From contig JACKMZ010000013.1 of NCBI GenBank assembly GCA_024235135.1, forward strand, positions 39,443 through 103,442: a DNA stretch of 64,000 bases, given 5' to 3'. This stretch comes from Gammaproteobacteria bacterium. Lineage in GTDB: Bacteria; Pseudomonadota; Gammaproteobacteria; Competibacterales; Competibacteraceae. The notes beneath the pieces are model-generated. The model did no database searches. It was not told the origin of the DNA and saw only the letters and a program-made list of their open reading frames with translations. Position numbers and translations under genes: made by a program. Positions within the stretch are counted from its first letter, which is position 1, and each line of letters opens with the position of its first letter. Shown piece by piece: positions 28,901 to 36,697 of the stretch.

Positions 28901-29545
28901 TTACGGCTTATTCCATTCCTGCGCCTTTTCGGAGGATGCCGGTGTAATACTCATAGCCAGCTCTTGGCCGTAAATCGCCCGAACTTGATCGCCGACCTCG
29001 ATGTTATCGAGGTTGATATCCTCGGGCACCTTCAGGGTCACGGTTTGTCTTGCCTCGCGCAACGTAACTTGCCGAGCCTCTTTGTCGATCCAGGCCACGG
29101 TGGCGATCGCCTTGACATATTCACGCACGACCCCGGCCGGCGGTTGATCCTTATCGGCGCGAACCACGTCGACTTTCGATTGGCTTATATTGATGCCACC
29201 GGTTTCCACCTCGCTCAAGGCGATCGCCAAGGCTTGTTTGTACTGGATTTCGAGCAGGTCACCGACGTTGATTTCATCCAATCGGCGCACGCCCTCGGGC
29301 ACATCGATCACAAAAATGTCGCCTTGCTTGTTCTTGACCGTCAATTGGCGCGACTTCAGATCGACGGCCTGGACCTGCGCGATGACGGTCACGCGTTCTC
29401 CTTGGGCAATGGCTTTGCCAGGAATCACGGTTTGTTTCACGCTCATTGTCGTCGCCGCCGCTTTCAGGTCATCCGCTGCGATGACCGTTCCAGACAGGCC
29501 CAACAAGCTCAACAGACTCAAGGTTGTCACAACGCTTTTTTTCAT
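28901..29545 (-). CDS. Exported protein with two tandem repeat domains
   Basis: A 214-residue protein with a clear signal peptide (MKKSVVTTLSLLSLLGLSGT, cleavage after VIAA near 24), so it is periplasmic. The mature part is an internal duplication: residues about 51-110 (VTVIAQVQAVDLKSRQLTV, then VGDLLEIQY) and 143-200 (VKAIATVAWIDKEARQVTL, then VGDQVRAIY), each likely a small beta-barrel (OB- or SH3-like). The start is the ATG at 29545 after GGAGAACC; the upstream frame would hide the signal. No enzyme motif is seen. Function unknown. Confidence 0.75.
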   Translation of the reverse strand: MKKSVVTTLSLLSLLGLSGTVIAADDLKAAATTMSVKQTVIPGKAIAQGERVTVIAQVQAVDLKSRQLTVKNKQGDIFVIDVPEGVRRLDEINVGDLLEIQYKQALAIALSEVETGGINISQSKVDVVRADKDQPPAGVVREYVKAIATVAWIDKEARQVTLREARQTVTLKVPEDINLDNIEVGDQVRAIYGQELAMSITPASSEKAQEWNKP

Positions 29546-29814
29546 CGAGGTTCTCCCCATCGGTAGATAAAAATTCAAATTTTAATCGAGCAAACCGCTC
29601 TTGGGTGTGGCGATGCCGCCGCATTCAGATTCCGCTTCGATGGTATTCATCCTGCCATCCACCCGTGGTTTCGCGACCAGGCGTTGGAATGCATGTCAGA
29701 TACGCCCGCCGTCGTCCGCCCGAGTCGGCGTAGCGTCAACCGGCAGGACAGCGACTGTTCGCGGCCAGGTGGGAACATGCATTGGGAATGTTCCGCAGAA
29801 CTAAATCCAACATG

Positions 29815-30069
29815 GCCAGACGATCAGGCGGCGGGCGTGAGTCCACGCACGCTCCAACGGCGCTTGGCTGCGGCGGCAACCAGCTACAGGGCGCTGGTTG
29901 CCGCGAGCAGGATGCGCTTGGCCAGGGACGGTTGAGCGTATCCGACAGACCGGTCGCCGAAATCGCCGCCACGCTTGGATACACGGACGCATCGAATTTC
30001 GCGCGCGCGTTCCGGCGTGAAACCGGTGTGTCGCCGCGGACGTATCGGATGAGCCGATTGTTGGGGTAG
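29815..30069 (+). pseudogene. Remnant of an AraC-family regulator (C-terminal HTH, frameshifted)
   Basis: Two pieces of an AraC/XylS DNA-binding domain lie in different frames. The first HTH part, GVSPRTLQRRLAAAATSYRA, reads in the frame ending at 29935. The second, VAEIAATLGYTDASNFARAF then RRETGVSPRTYRMSRLLG, reads in another frame ending at 30069. The break is near 29915-29935, and I see no N-terminal domain upstream. It is therefore a decayed gene, unless a sequencing error caused the shift; the missing N-terminus argues for real decay. Confidence 0.68.
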
Positions 30070-30087
30070 TACGCCAAAGAATGTGCT

Positions 30088-30297
30088 TCAGGGAAGTTGT
30101 TTCTCGGAGTCTCCAGCATTGGTCGGCGTAAACCGCACGAAATAAGCTTGTTTATGGCCACGCTTTTCAAAGGTCTCCTTAACCCGTTCGGCTTGGGACC
30201 TGTCTGGAAATCGCTGCATTTCCACTTCATTGCCGTTGTCGTCGAGGCGCCACAAAGCCCAGCACCCCGTGTTCAGGTTCTTGCCCGCTTTCATCAC
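30088..30297 (-). CDS. Small conserved-looking hypothetical protein
   Basis: A soluble protein of 68-69 residues, rich in charged and aromatic residues (CWALWRLDDNGNEVEMQRF near the start, then AERVKETFEKRGHKQAYFVR). The pattern of a short strand, helix and strand suggests a compact alpha/beta fold, and the sequence looks coding. The start is GTG 30297 or ATG 30294. It lies after two minus-strand terminators, so it is separate from the thiolase unit. I do not know its function. Confidence 0.6.
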   Translation of the reverse strand: MMKAGKNLNTGCWALWRLDDNGNEVEMQRFPDRSQAERVKETFEKRGHKQAYFVRFTPTNAGDSEKQLP

Positions 30298-30359
30298 AGG
30301 ATTTTCTCGCCGAATTTCTTGACCTTTCTGGTCAGGACTTTGCCGCTCGGGGATTGTTC

Positions 30360-30397
30360 AAAAAAAACCCGGCCATGAGAGTGACGGAATGGCCGGG
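30360..30397 (-). terminator. Rho-independent terminator (minus strand)
   Basis: A perfect 9-bp stem (30368-30376 with 30389-30397) is followed on the minus strand by eight T residues (A-run at 30360-30367). It is the second of two minus-strand terminators after the thiolase gene. Confidence 0.85.
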
Positions 30398-30488
30398 CAA
30401 TGGAGATAAACGGTGCTAATAAAGGCGAGTGTAGGCCAGCGAGGGCCAGAGATCGTGACGGCGATGGAATATTCAGACCGTCCCTGTC

Positions 30489-30514
30489 AAAAAAGCCCGG
30501 CGCTCCGGCCGGGC
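30489..30514 (-). terminator. Rho-independent terminator of the thiolase gene (minus strand)
   Basis: A 7-bp GC stem (30495-30501 with 30508-30514) and 6-nt loop are followed on the minus strand by six T residues (A-run 30489-30494). It lies about 180 bp after the thiolase stop, with no gene between. Confidence 0.82.
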
Positions 30515-30690
30515 AGCCAACCCTCAGTGAATGGGCATACTGGCCGAGGAGGTGGGCCCACGGTATACCAGCGTGACGCAACCGGCCGCCGAGAGGAGGA
30601 GGTGGAAGAACGACCGGTTTTGTTCAGTGTTTCGGTAACTGCACGCGGCGAATAGGCCGACGTCCAGAATCAATCGCCTCGCGGCCGCGC

Positions 30691-31944
30691 TTATACCATT
30701 TCGATGGCCGTGGCCATGGAAACCCCGCCACCGCCGCACAGCGTCGCCATCCCCAGGGTTTTGCCCTGCTTTCTCATGGCGTAGATCAAGGTTACGAGGA
30801 TGCGGCAAGCCGTGGAGCCCACCGGGTGTCCGATGCCGATTCCGGACCCATTGACGTTGGCGATCTCGCGCTTGAATCCCAGCTCCCTTTCGCAGGCGAT
30901 GTATTGCGCGGCGAACGCCTCGTTGATCTCGATCATCTCGAAGTCCTCGATCCGCAGCTTGCCATCCCGCGCCAGCAGGCTTTTCACCGCCGGCACCGGG
31001 CTGATGCCCATGACCGAGGGATGGCAGCCGCCGCGTCCTATGGCGCGAATCTTCGCCAGTGCCGGGATACCCAGTTCTTTGGCCTTATCGGCGGACATCA
31101 AGATCATGGCGCTGGCGCCGTCATTGATGCCGGAGGAGTTGCCCGCCGTGACCTTGCCGACCTTGGGAATGAAGGCGGGGGGAAGTTGCGCCAGTTGCTC
31201 CAGCGTGATGCCTGGGCGGAAGTGCTCGTCCTTGTCGAATATCAGGGGCGGCTTCTTTTTCCCTCGCGAGACTTCCACCGGCACGATTTCATCTTTGAAA
31301 TCGCCTTCCAGGGTGGCGCGTTCCACGTTGTTATGGCTGCGCAAGGCGACTTCATCCATTTCTTCGCGGCTGATGTTGTGCAACTGGGCCACGAACTCGG
31401 CGGTGTGTCCCATGATGTAAGGCTTGTCCTTGAACAGCTCGCCCGGCGAGCCGGTGGCGGCCGGACCGCCGGCGGTTCCCGGCAGTAGCATCGAACCGCC
31501 GTACAGGCCGTGGATCATGGTGTCCATCAAAACGGAATCTTGAATACGGCAACCCCAACGGGCGCTGTCAATCGCGTAGGGCACGCCCGACATGTGTTCG
31601 GCGCCGCCGGCGAGAATGACATCCGCCATCCCGGATTGAATCATGGCCATGCCCGAGACCACGGCCTCCATTCCGGAAATACAGGCGCGATTGATAGTCA
31701 TTGCCGTGACCGTTTCGGGAACGCCGGCCATCAAGGCCGCCACGCGCGCCGTATTCAAGGCGTCCGGATGTTCCAAGCAACACCCCATGCGAACGTCGTC
31801 GATGATGGCAGGGTCAATTCCGGCCCTGTCGATGGCTCCCCGCAAGGCGACGCTACCCAGCTTGGCTCCGTTGACGTTCTTCAACGAGCCGCCGAAAGCG
31901 CCGACAGCGGTTCTACAGGCAGAAACGATCACGATGTCTTTCAT
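30691..31944 (-). CDS. Acetyl-CoA C-acetyltransferase (thiolase)
   Basis: A 417-residue thiolase with the nucleophile cysteine in INRACISGMEAVV (near 88), GNSSGINDGASAMIL, GIGIGHPVGSTACR and the second cysteine in LCGGGGVSMA. It resembles biosynthetic or beta-oxidation thiolases. It is divergent from the acyl-CoA synthetase, MaoC and PHA synthase genes, so a role in fatty acid turnover or PHA precursor supply is likely. A good sigma70-like promoter lies about 145 bp upstream and two terminators downstream, so it is a single-gene unit. The PHA link is inferred from position. Confidence 0.87.
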   Translation of the reverse strand: MKDIVIVSACRTAVGAFGGSLKNVNGAKLGSVALRGAIDRAGIDPAIIDDVRMGCCLEHPDALNTARVAALMAGVPETVTAMTINRACISGMEAVVSGMAMIQSGMADVILAGGAEHMSGVPYAIDSARWGCRIQDSVLMDTMIHGLYGGSMLLPGTAGGPAATGSPGELFKDKPYIMGHTAEFVAQLHNISREEMDEVALRSHNNVERATLEGDFKDEIVPVEVSRGKKKPPLIFDKDEHFRPGITLEQLAQLPPAFIPKVGKVTAGNSSGINDGASAMILMSADKAKELGIPALAKIRAIGRGGCHPSVMGISPVPAVKSLLARDGKLRIEDFEMIEINEAFAAQYIACERELGFKREIANVNGSGIGIGHPVGSTACRILVTLIYAMRKQGKTLGMATLCGGGGVSMATAIEMV

Positions 31945-32087
31945 ATCAGTGCAAACCTCCGAATGGTGTTCCGAGCGCAGTCTTCGGAAACAGGAACGGT
32001 ATCTATCACGTTCTCGTCATCCGTCACGTGGGTCGGATAAAGGGCAAATCTCAGCAGTTTGGCATCAAGCGCAAGCCACGAGTCTCC

Positions 32088-32116
32088 CTTATAGTGCATG
32101 TTTTGTGTGGAGTCAA
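32088..32116 (-). promoter_or_regulatory. Predicted sigma70 promoter for the thiolase gene
   Basis: On the minus strand TTGACT (32116-32111) and TATAAG (32093-32088) are 17 bp apart, each matching 5/6 consensus positions. An ATAATGC copy (32123-32129, inverse orientation) lies 6 bp upstream of the -35 box. Confidence 0.62.
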
Positions 32117-32293
32117 AGAAAGATAATGCATATTTTGAAAAATTATGATCATTAAAACGTCGACCTGTGCGTGGTCGTTTAGAGATGATGCTCTAATAAT
32201 ACTATTATATTCAATATAATAAAATTATTCATGGGGAATTTTGTGAAAATGATCCGCATCGTCAATTTGCAAAAAATCCCGCCTAGCAGGTGA

Positions 32294-32308
32294 AACATAA
32301 TGCTTTAC
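32294..32308 (+). promoter_or_regulatory. Shared 15-bp element at the acyl-CoA synthetase promoter
   Basis: AACATAATGCTTTAC, identical to 15827-15841 at the boxC promoter and in the same position relative to the -35 box. A candidate binding site for a common regulator. Confidence 0.45.
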
Positions 32309-32332
32309 ATTTCAAAAATACGGCACTATATT
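32304..32332 (+). promoter_or_regulatory. Predicted sigma70 promoter for acyl-CoA synthetase-maoC-phaC
   Basis: TTTACA (32304-32309), a 17-bp spacer and TATATT (32327-32332) each match 5/6 consensus positions and face the synthetase gene. Transcription would start near 32340, giving a leader of about 165 nt. Confidence 0.62.
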
Positions 32333-32502
32333 TCTTAACAATTTCCGCGCTTCCGGCACATCCGTAAGGGAAGTGCCCCAAGCAAGCCCAAAGTCATCAT
32401 GGGCCTTGTTAAGTTCTGTCAAATCGCCCCAGGCTTCAACTGGACGTGAGCGCCGGAACCACGGCCTGGCCTATACAACGACCCTTTACGACGACAAGGG
32501 GG

Positions 32503-34173
32503 ATGGTGAAAAACATCATGGCGGCCAAGCTCATTGAAACAGCGGACTCGGCGTACCACTATCCGTTGCTGATAAAACACCTGCTCTACCGGCCGCTGGC
32601 CGTGGCGCCCAAGCAAGAAATCGTTTATCGCGATTTGTCGCGCTACGATTATCTGACGCTCCGGGAGCGGATAGGCCAGTTGGCCAATGGACTCGCCCGG
32701 CTGGGAGTCGAACCGGGGGATACCGTGGCGGTCATGGATTGGGATAGCCATCGCTATCTGGAATGCTTCTTCGCCATTCCGATGATGGGGGCGATCCTGC
32801 AGACGGTGAATGTTCGCCTAAACCCCGATCAGATCCTCTACACCCTCAACCACACCCGACCCAAGCTGTTACTGCTCAACGCCGAATTCCTGCCCCTGAT
32901 CGAGGGTTTGAAGGACCGGCTGGAAACCATCGAGCAATTCGTGCTGATCAGCGACGAGGATGCGCCGTCTTCCGCGACGATTTCCTTCGTCGAGGAATAC
33001 GAGCAGCTTCTGCGGCAGAATCCGGCCGATTACGATTTCCCCGATCTCGACGAGAACACGCAAGCCACTGTTTTCTATACGACGGGCACCACTGGGCTGC
33101 CGAAAGGCGTCTACAACAGCCACCGCCAGATCGTGGTGCACGCGCTGGGCATGTTGAGCGCCTTCGCCATGCCTTGCAGCCAGGGGCGTCTTCACAGTGG
33201 CGACGTGTACATGCCGATTACGCCCATGTTCCACGTTTATGCCTGGAGCTTTCCCTACGTCGCGACGCTGATGGGCATCAAGCAGGTCTATCCCGGTCGC
33301 TATGCGCCGGATACGTTGCTGGGGCTCAAACAAAAGGAAGGCGTCACGTTCTCGCATTGCGTGGCGACCATTCTGCACATGCTGTTGACCCACCCCATCG
33401 CCCAGGATATGGATTTGCGCGGTTGGAAAATGGTCATGGGCGGCGGCGCGCTGCCCAAGGGGCTGGCGCAGTTGGCCTTGGATCGCGGCATGGACATATT
33501 CGCCGCCTACGGCATGTCGGAAACCGGTCCGCTGCTGGCCGTATCCCATTTGAAGCCTTCGTTACAGGACGGCGATTCCGCGCGGGAACTGGAGTTCCGC
33601 ACCAAGACCGGATTGCCGGCCCCGCTGGTGGATTTGCGCATCGTGGACGGCGACATGAACGATGTGCCGCACGATGGCAAGAGCACCGGCGAAATCGTGG
33701 CGCGCGCGCCCTGGCTGACCCAAGGCTATCTGCATAACCCCGAGGCGTCGGAAGCGTTATGGGCCGGCGGTTATTTGCATACGAACGATATCGCGAACAT
33801 AGACGACGAAGGCTATTTGCAGATTACCGATCGTCTCAAGGACGTGATCAAGTCCGGCGGGGAATGGGTGTCTTCCCTGGAGGTGGAGGACAGCATCTCG
33901 CAGTATCCGTCGGTGAGCGAAGTCGCCGTGATCGGGATAAAAAACGCGAAATGGGGCGAGCGTCCCATGGCGTTGATCGTCCTGAAACCCGACCAGGCCG
34001 GCAAGGTGAGCCCCGGCGACATCCGCAGTCATCTGATGGAGTTTGTGGACAAGGGCCTGCTGAACAAAATCAGCGTGCCCGATCCGGACCATATCCAGTT
34101 TGTCGAGAGTTTGCCGAAAACCAGTGTCGGTAAGCTCGACAAAAAACTGATGCGCGAGCAATTCACCGGGTAG
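32503..34173 (+). CDS. Fatty-acyl-CoA synthetase (AMP-forming)
   Basis: Activates a carboxylic acid to its CoA thioester. Motifs: P-loop VFYTTGTTGLPKGVYNSH (near 190-207), a His-rich TPMFHVYAWSFPYV segment, AAYGMSETGPLL, a hinge TDRLKDVIKSGGEWVSSLEV and C-terminal PKTSVGKLDKKLMREQF. The pattern fits medium/long-chain fatty-acyl-CoA synthases. Start choice is unsure: ATG 32503 has AGGGGG too close, ATG 32518 has it 13-15 nt away, and a GTG at 32446 is also open. It leads a run with maoC, phaC and phaZ, so it may supply acyl-CoA for polymer synthesis. Confidence 0.85.
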   Translation: MVKNIMAAKLIETADSAYHYPLLIKHLLYRPLAVAPKQEIVYRDLSRYDYLTLRERIGQLANGLARLGVEPGDTVAVMDWDSHRYLECFFAIPMMGAILQTVNVRLNPDQILYTLNHTRPKLLLLNAEFLPLIEGLKDRLETIEQFVLISDEDAPSSATISFVEEYEQLLRQNPADYDFPDLDENTQATVFYTTGTTGLPKGVYNSHRQIVVHALGMLSAFAMPCSQGRLHSGDVYMPITPMFHVYAWSFPYVATLMGIKQVYPGRYAPDTLLGLKQKEGVTFSHCVATILHMLLTHPIAQDMDLRGWKMVMGGGALPKGLAQLALDRGMDIFAAYGMSETGPLLAVSHLKPSLQDGDSARELEFRTKTGLPAPLVDLRIVDGDMNDVPHDGKSTGEIVARAPWLTQGYLHNPEASEALWAGGYLHTNDIANIDDEGYLQITDRLKDVIKSGGEWVSSLEVEDSISQYPSVSEVAVIGIKNAKWGERPMALIVLKPDQAGKVSPGDIRSHLMEFVDKGLLNKISVPDPDHIQFVESLPKTSVGKLDKKLMREQFTG

Positions 34174-34309
34174 TTGACGGGTTTTCGCCGCCGTTCACCG
34201 GCACGGCGCCAGCACGCCCCAGAGCGTGTCAAGCGACGGTTTTCATCGCTCGCAAGATAAACAAAACCAGGCATTGGAATTTTTCACATCCAGCCGAAGG
34301 GGGAAAAAC

Positions 34310-34771
34310 ATGGCTATCGAAGGGTACAGTCTGGAGACCATTCCGCAGTTTGTCGGACGCGATTTGGGTGTTTCATCCTGGACGACGATCACTCAGGAAC
34401 ATGTCAATCAATTCGCCGAATGCACCGGCGACGGTCAATGGATACACATCGATGTCGAACGCGCCCAACGGGAAAGCCCCTTCGGCGGCACCATCGCCCA
34501 CGGTTGTCTGACGCTGTCCCTGCTGCCGCCTATGCAGACGGAAGTGGGCGTCGTGCCCGCCGGGGTGAGCCGCGCGATGAACTACGGCTTCTCCAAGGTC
34601 CGTTTCCTCTCGCCGGTGCGGGTTGGCGTCCGAGTCCGCGATCGGGTGGTGTTGCTCTCGGCCGAGGACAAGGGCAAGGGCCGTTTCCTGCTCACGACGC
34701 AGAACACCCTGGAAATCGAAGGTGAGGAAAAGCCCGCTCTAACGGCGGAATCGATGGTGTTGTTGACATAA
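34310..34771 (+). CDS. MaoC-like (R)-specific enoyl-CoA hydratase
   Basis: A 153-residue single hot-dog hydratase. The catalytic Asp/His pair of the MaoC/PhaJ family is visible in FAECTGDGQWIHIDVERA, with the SPFGGTIAHGCLTLSLL segment after it. The ATG at 34310 follows AAGGGGG; an upstream frame from 34226 is not needed. It would turn trans-2-enoyl-CoA into (R)-3-hydroxyacyl-CoA, the PHA synthase substrate, and it lies 15 bp before phaC. A PhaJ-like role is therefore likely but inferred from position. Confidence 0.86.
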   Translation: MAIEGYSLETIPQFVGRDLGVSSWTTITQEHVNQFAECTGDGQWIHIDVERAQRESPFGGTIAHGCLTLSLLPPMQTEVGVVPAGVSRAMNYGFSKVRFLSPVRVGVRVRDRVVLLSAEDKGKGRFLLTTQNTLEIEGEEKPALTAESMVLLT

Positions 34772-34786
34772 TCCAGGTGATCCGTC

Positions 34787-36688
34787 ATGACCGAGAAACG
34801 CAATACCCATGGCGCGGGCGCTGGCGCCAGCGCCGGCAATAGCAATGTCGCGGCCATCACGTCCGCCAAAAAAAAGGAAGCCGAGATATCCACGGAGCTG
34901 GAGTCCATAACGCCGGAACACCTCCTGGAGGAGGTGAAGAAAAACAAGACGTTGATCGAGCAGCTTCTGCAAGCGATCAAAAATAACAAACACGACACCG
35001 AGAAACTGATCAACGACGCGCTGGACCGGTCGCTGGCCAGCCATGCGACGGACAATGCGCTCGGTCCCAATCCCTTCATCGGCTTTCAGGGCAAGGATGT
35101 CGGCGCAACGGCCAAGACGCTGGTCAAGCATTCCTTGTTGCATCCTCGGACCACGTTGCAACATCTGACCCGGTTTATCCGGGACGAAGTGGCCGTTCTG
35201 AAAGGCCGTTCGGATCTGGCGCCGGCCAAGGGAGACCGCCGCTTCGCCGATCCCACCTGGTCCGAAAATCTGCTTTATCAGCGTGGGCTGCAGACTTATC
35301 TGACCGTGTGCCAGAACCTGGAAAGCTGGATCACCGACGTTATGGACGATCCCTACGATGCGGATCGCTCGCGTTATCTGGTGTCCCTTCTGACCGACGC
35401 GCTCGCGCCGTCCAACTGGCCCACCAATCCCCAGGCGCTGAAGCGCCTGCTCGAAACCGGCGGTGGCAGCGCCATCAACGGAATCCGGAATCTGGTCGGG
35501 GACATCCGCCACAATAGCGGCATGCCGTCGCAGGTGGATCGGTCGAAGTTCGAGGTCGGGAAGAATCTGGCGACTTCGCCCGGCATGGTGGTGTTCAAGA
35601 ATGAAGTGCTGGAATTGATCCAGTACCAGCCGAAAACCGCCCAGATCCACGCCCGGCCGATCCTAATCGGGCCGCCGCCGATCAACCGCTTTTATATTTT
35701 CGATTTGTCGCCCAGCAAGAGTCTGGTGAATTACGCCGTCAACCAGGGTTTTTCGACCTTCGCCATCAGTTGGCGCAATCCGACGAAAGCGCACAAGCAC
35801 TGGGGCTTCGACACCTATACCGGGGCGACGCTCGAAGCGATCGACGTGGTGCGCGAAATCTCGGGTTCCGACGACGTCAACATCATGGGCACCTGCGTGG
35901 GCAGTCTGTTGACGGCCATTCTGTTGGGCCATTTGGCGGCCAAAGGCGACCAGCGCATCCATACGGCCACGATGATGGTGGCGGTCTTCGATACCGCCAA
36001 CGAATCTCAACTCGGCATGTTCATGACGCCGGAGTCCGTGGAATCGGCCAAGAAAGCGTCCCAGGAAAAAGGCGTGCTCGACGGTCAGGAAATGGGAAAA
36101 ATGTTCGCCTGGCTGCGGCCCAATGAGTTGGTCTGGAGCTATTGGGTCAATAATTACCTGCTCGGCAACGCGCCGCCGGTTTTCGACCTGCTCTACTGGA
36201 ATAGCGACACCACCCGCCTGCCCGCCCAGTTGCACGGCGAAATATTGGACTTCGTCCTGGCCAATCCACTCAAATCGCCGGGCCAACTCACGGTGTTGGG
36301 CACGCCGATCGACCTTGGCAAGGTGACTTGCGATACCTATATGGTGGCGGGGCTGACGGACCATATCACGCCCTGGCGGGGTGTCTACAGCAACACGCAT
36401 CTGTTCGGTGGCCCAAGCGAGTTCATTCTCAGTTCCAGCGGCCATATGCAGAGCATCATCAATCCGCCCGGTAACCCCAAGGCGGCGTATTTCCGCAATG
36501 CGGAATTACCCGCGAAGCCCGATGAATGGCTGGCCGGCGCGCAAAAGCACGCCGATTCCTGGTGGGGACACTGGAGCGAATGGCTAGGCAAGCACTCCGG
36601 CGATCTCGTCGAGGCTCCGCAAAGCTTGGGAAGCGAGAAAAATCCTCCCCGCTATCCAGCGCCCGGCCACTACGTTTTCGAATCCTAA
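34787..36688 (+). CDS. phaC: Poly(3-hydroxyalkanoate) synthase (class II-like)
   Basis: Polymerises (R)-3-hydroxyacyl-CoA at the surface of PHA granules. The catalytic triad is visible: Cys370 in IMGTCVGSLL, Asp525 in AGLTDHITPW and His553 in SSSGHMQSIINPPGN. The segments VWSYWVNNYLLGN and YWNSDTTRLPAQLHG are typical of Pseudomonas-type class II synthases. Two oddities: the lipase box is G-T-C-V-G-S, with Ser in place of the usual last Gly, and the 633 residues exceed the roughly 560 of class II enzymes because of an N-terminal tail with a GAGAGASAGNSN stretch and a charged, probable coiled-coil segment (about 35-80). A depolymerase gene follows within 10 bp. Confidence 0.9.
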   Translation: MTEKRNTHGAGAGASAGNSNVAAITSAKKKEAEISTELESITPEHLLEEVKKNKTLIEQLLQAIKNNKHDTEKLINDALDRSLASHATDNALGPNPFIGFQGKDVGATAKTLVKHSLLHPRTTLQHLTRFIRDEVAVLKGRSDLAPAKGDRRFADPTWSENLLYQRGLQTYLTVCQNLESWITDVMDDPYDADRSRYLVSLLTDALAPSNWPTNPQALKRLLETGGGSAINGIRNLVGDIRHNSGMPSQVDRSKFEVGKNLATSPGMVVFKNEVLELIQYQPKTAQIHARPILIGPPPINRFYIFDLSPSKSLVNYAVNQGFSTFAISWRNPTKAHKHWGFDTYTGATLEAIDVVREISGSDDVNIMGTCVGSLLTAILLGHLAAKGDQRIHTATMMVAVFDTANESQLGMFMTPESVESAKKASQEKGVLDGQEMGKMFAWLRPNELVWSYWVNNYLLGNAPPVFDLLYWNSDTTRLPAQLHGEILDFVLANPLKSPGQLTVLGTPIDLGKVTCDTYMVAGLTDHITPWRGVYSNTHLFGGPSEFILSSSGHMQSIINPPGNPKAAYFRNAELPAKPDEWLAGAQKHADSWWGHWSEWLGKHSGDLVEAPQSLGSEKNPPRYPAPGHYVFES

Positions 36689-36697
36689 GAGGCATTG

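Larger units (their letters stand above)
31945..32502. other. Divergent control region, thiolase / acyl-CoA synthetase
   Basis: This 558-bp region is strongly AT-rich between about 32095 and 32340. It carries opposing predicted promoters, the 15-bp element shared with the boxC promoter, and three ATAATGC- or TGCA-containing sites. A run of TA-rich sequence (32198-32228) may ease melting or bind a nucleoid protein. No gene is seen in it. Confidence 0.6.

Noticed and set aside
32198..32228. TA-rich tract as an origin-like or integration site
   Set aside because: Only a short AT-rich run inside a promoter region; no DnaA-box cluster, repeats or integrase nearby.
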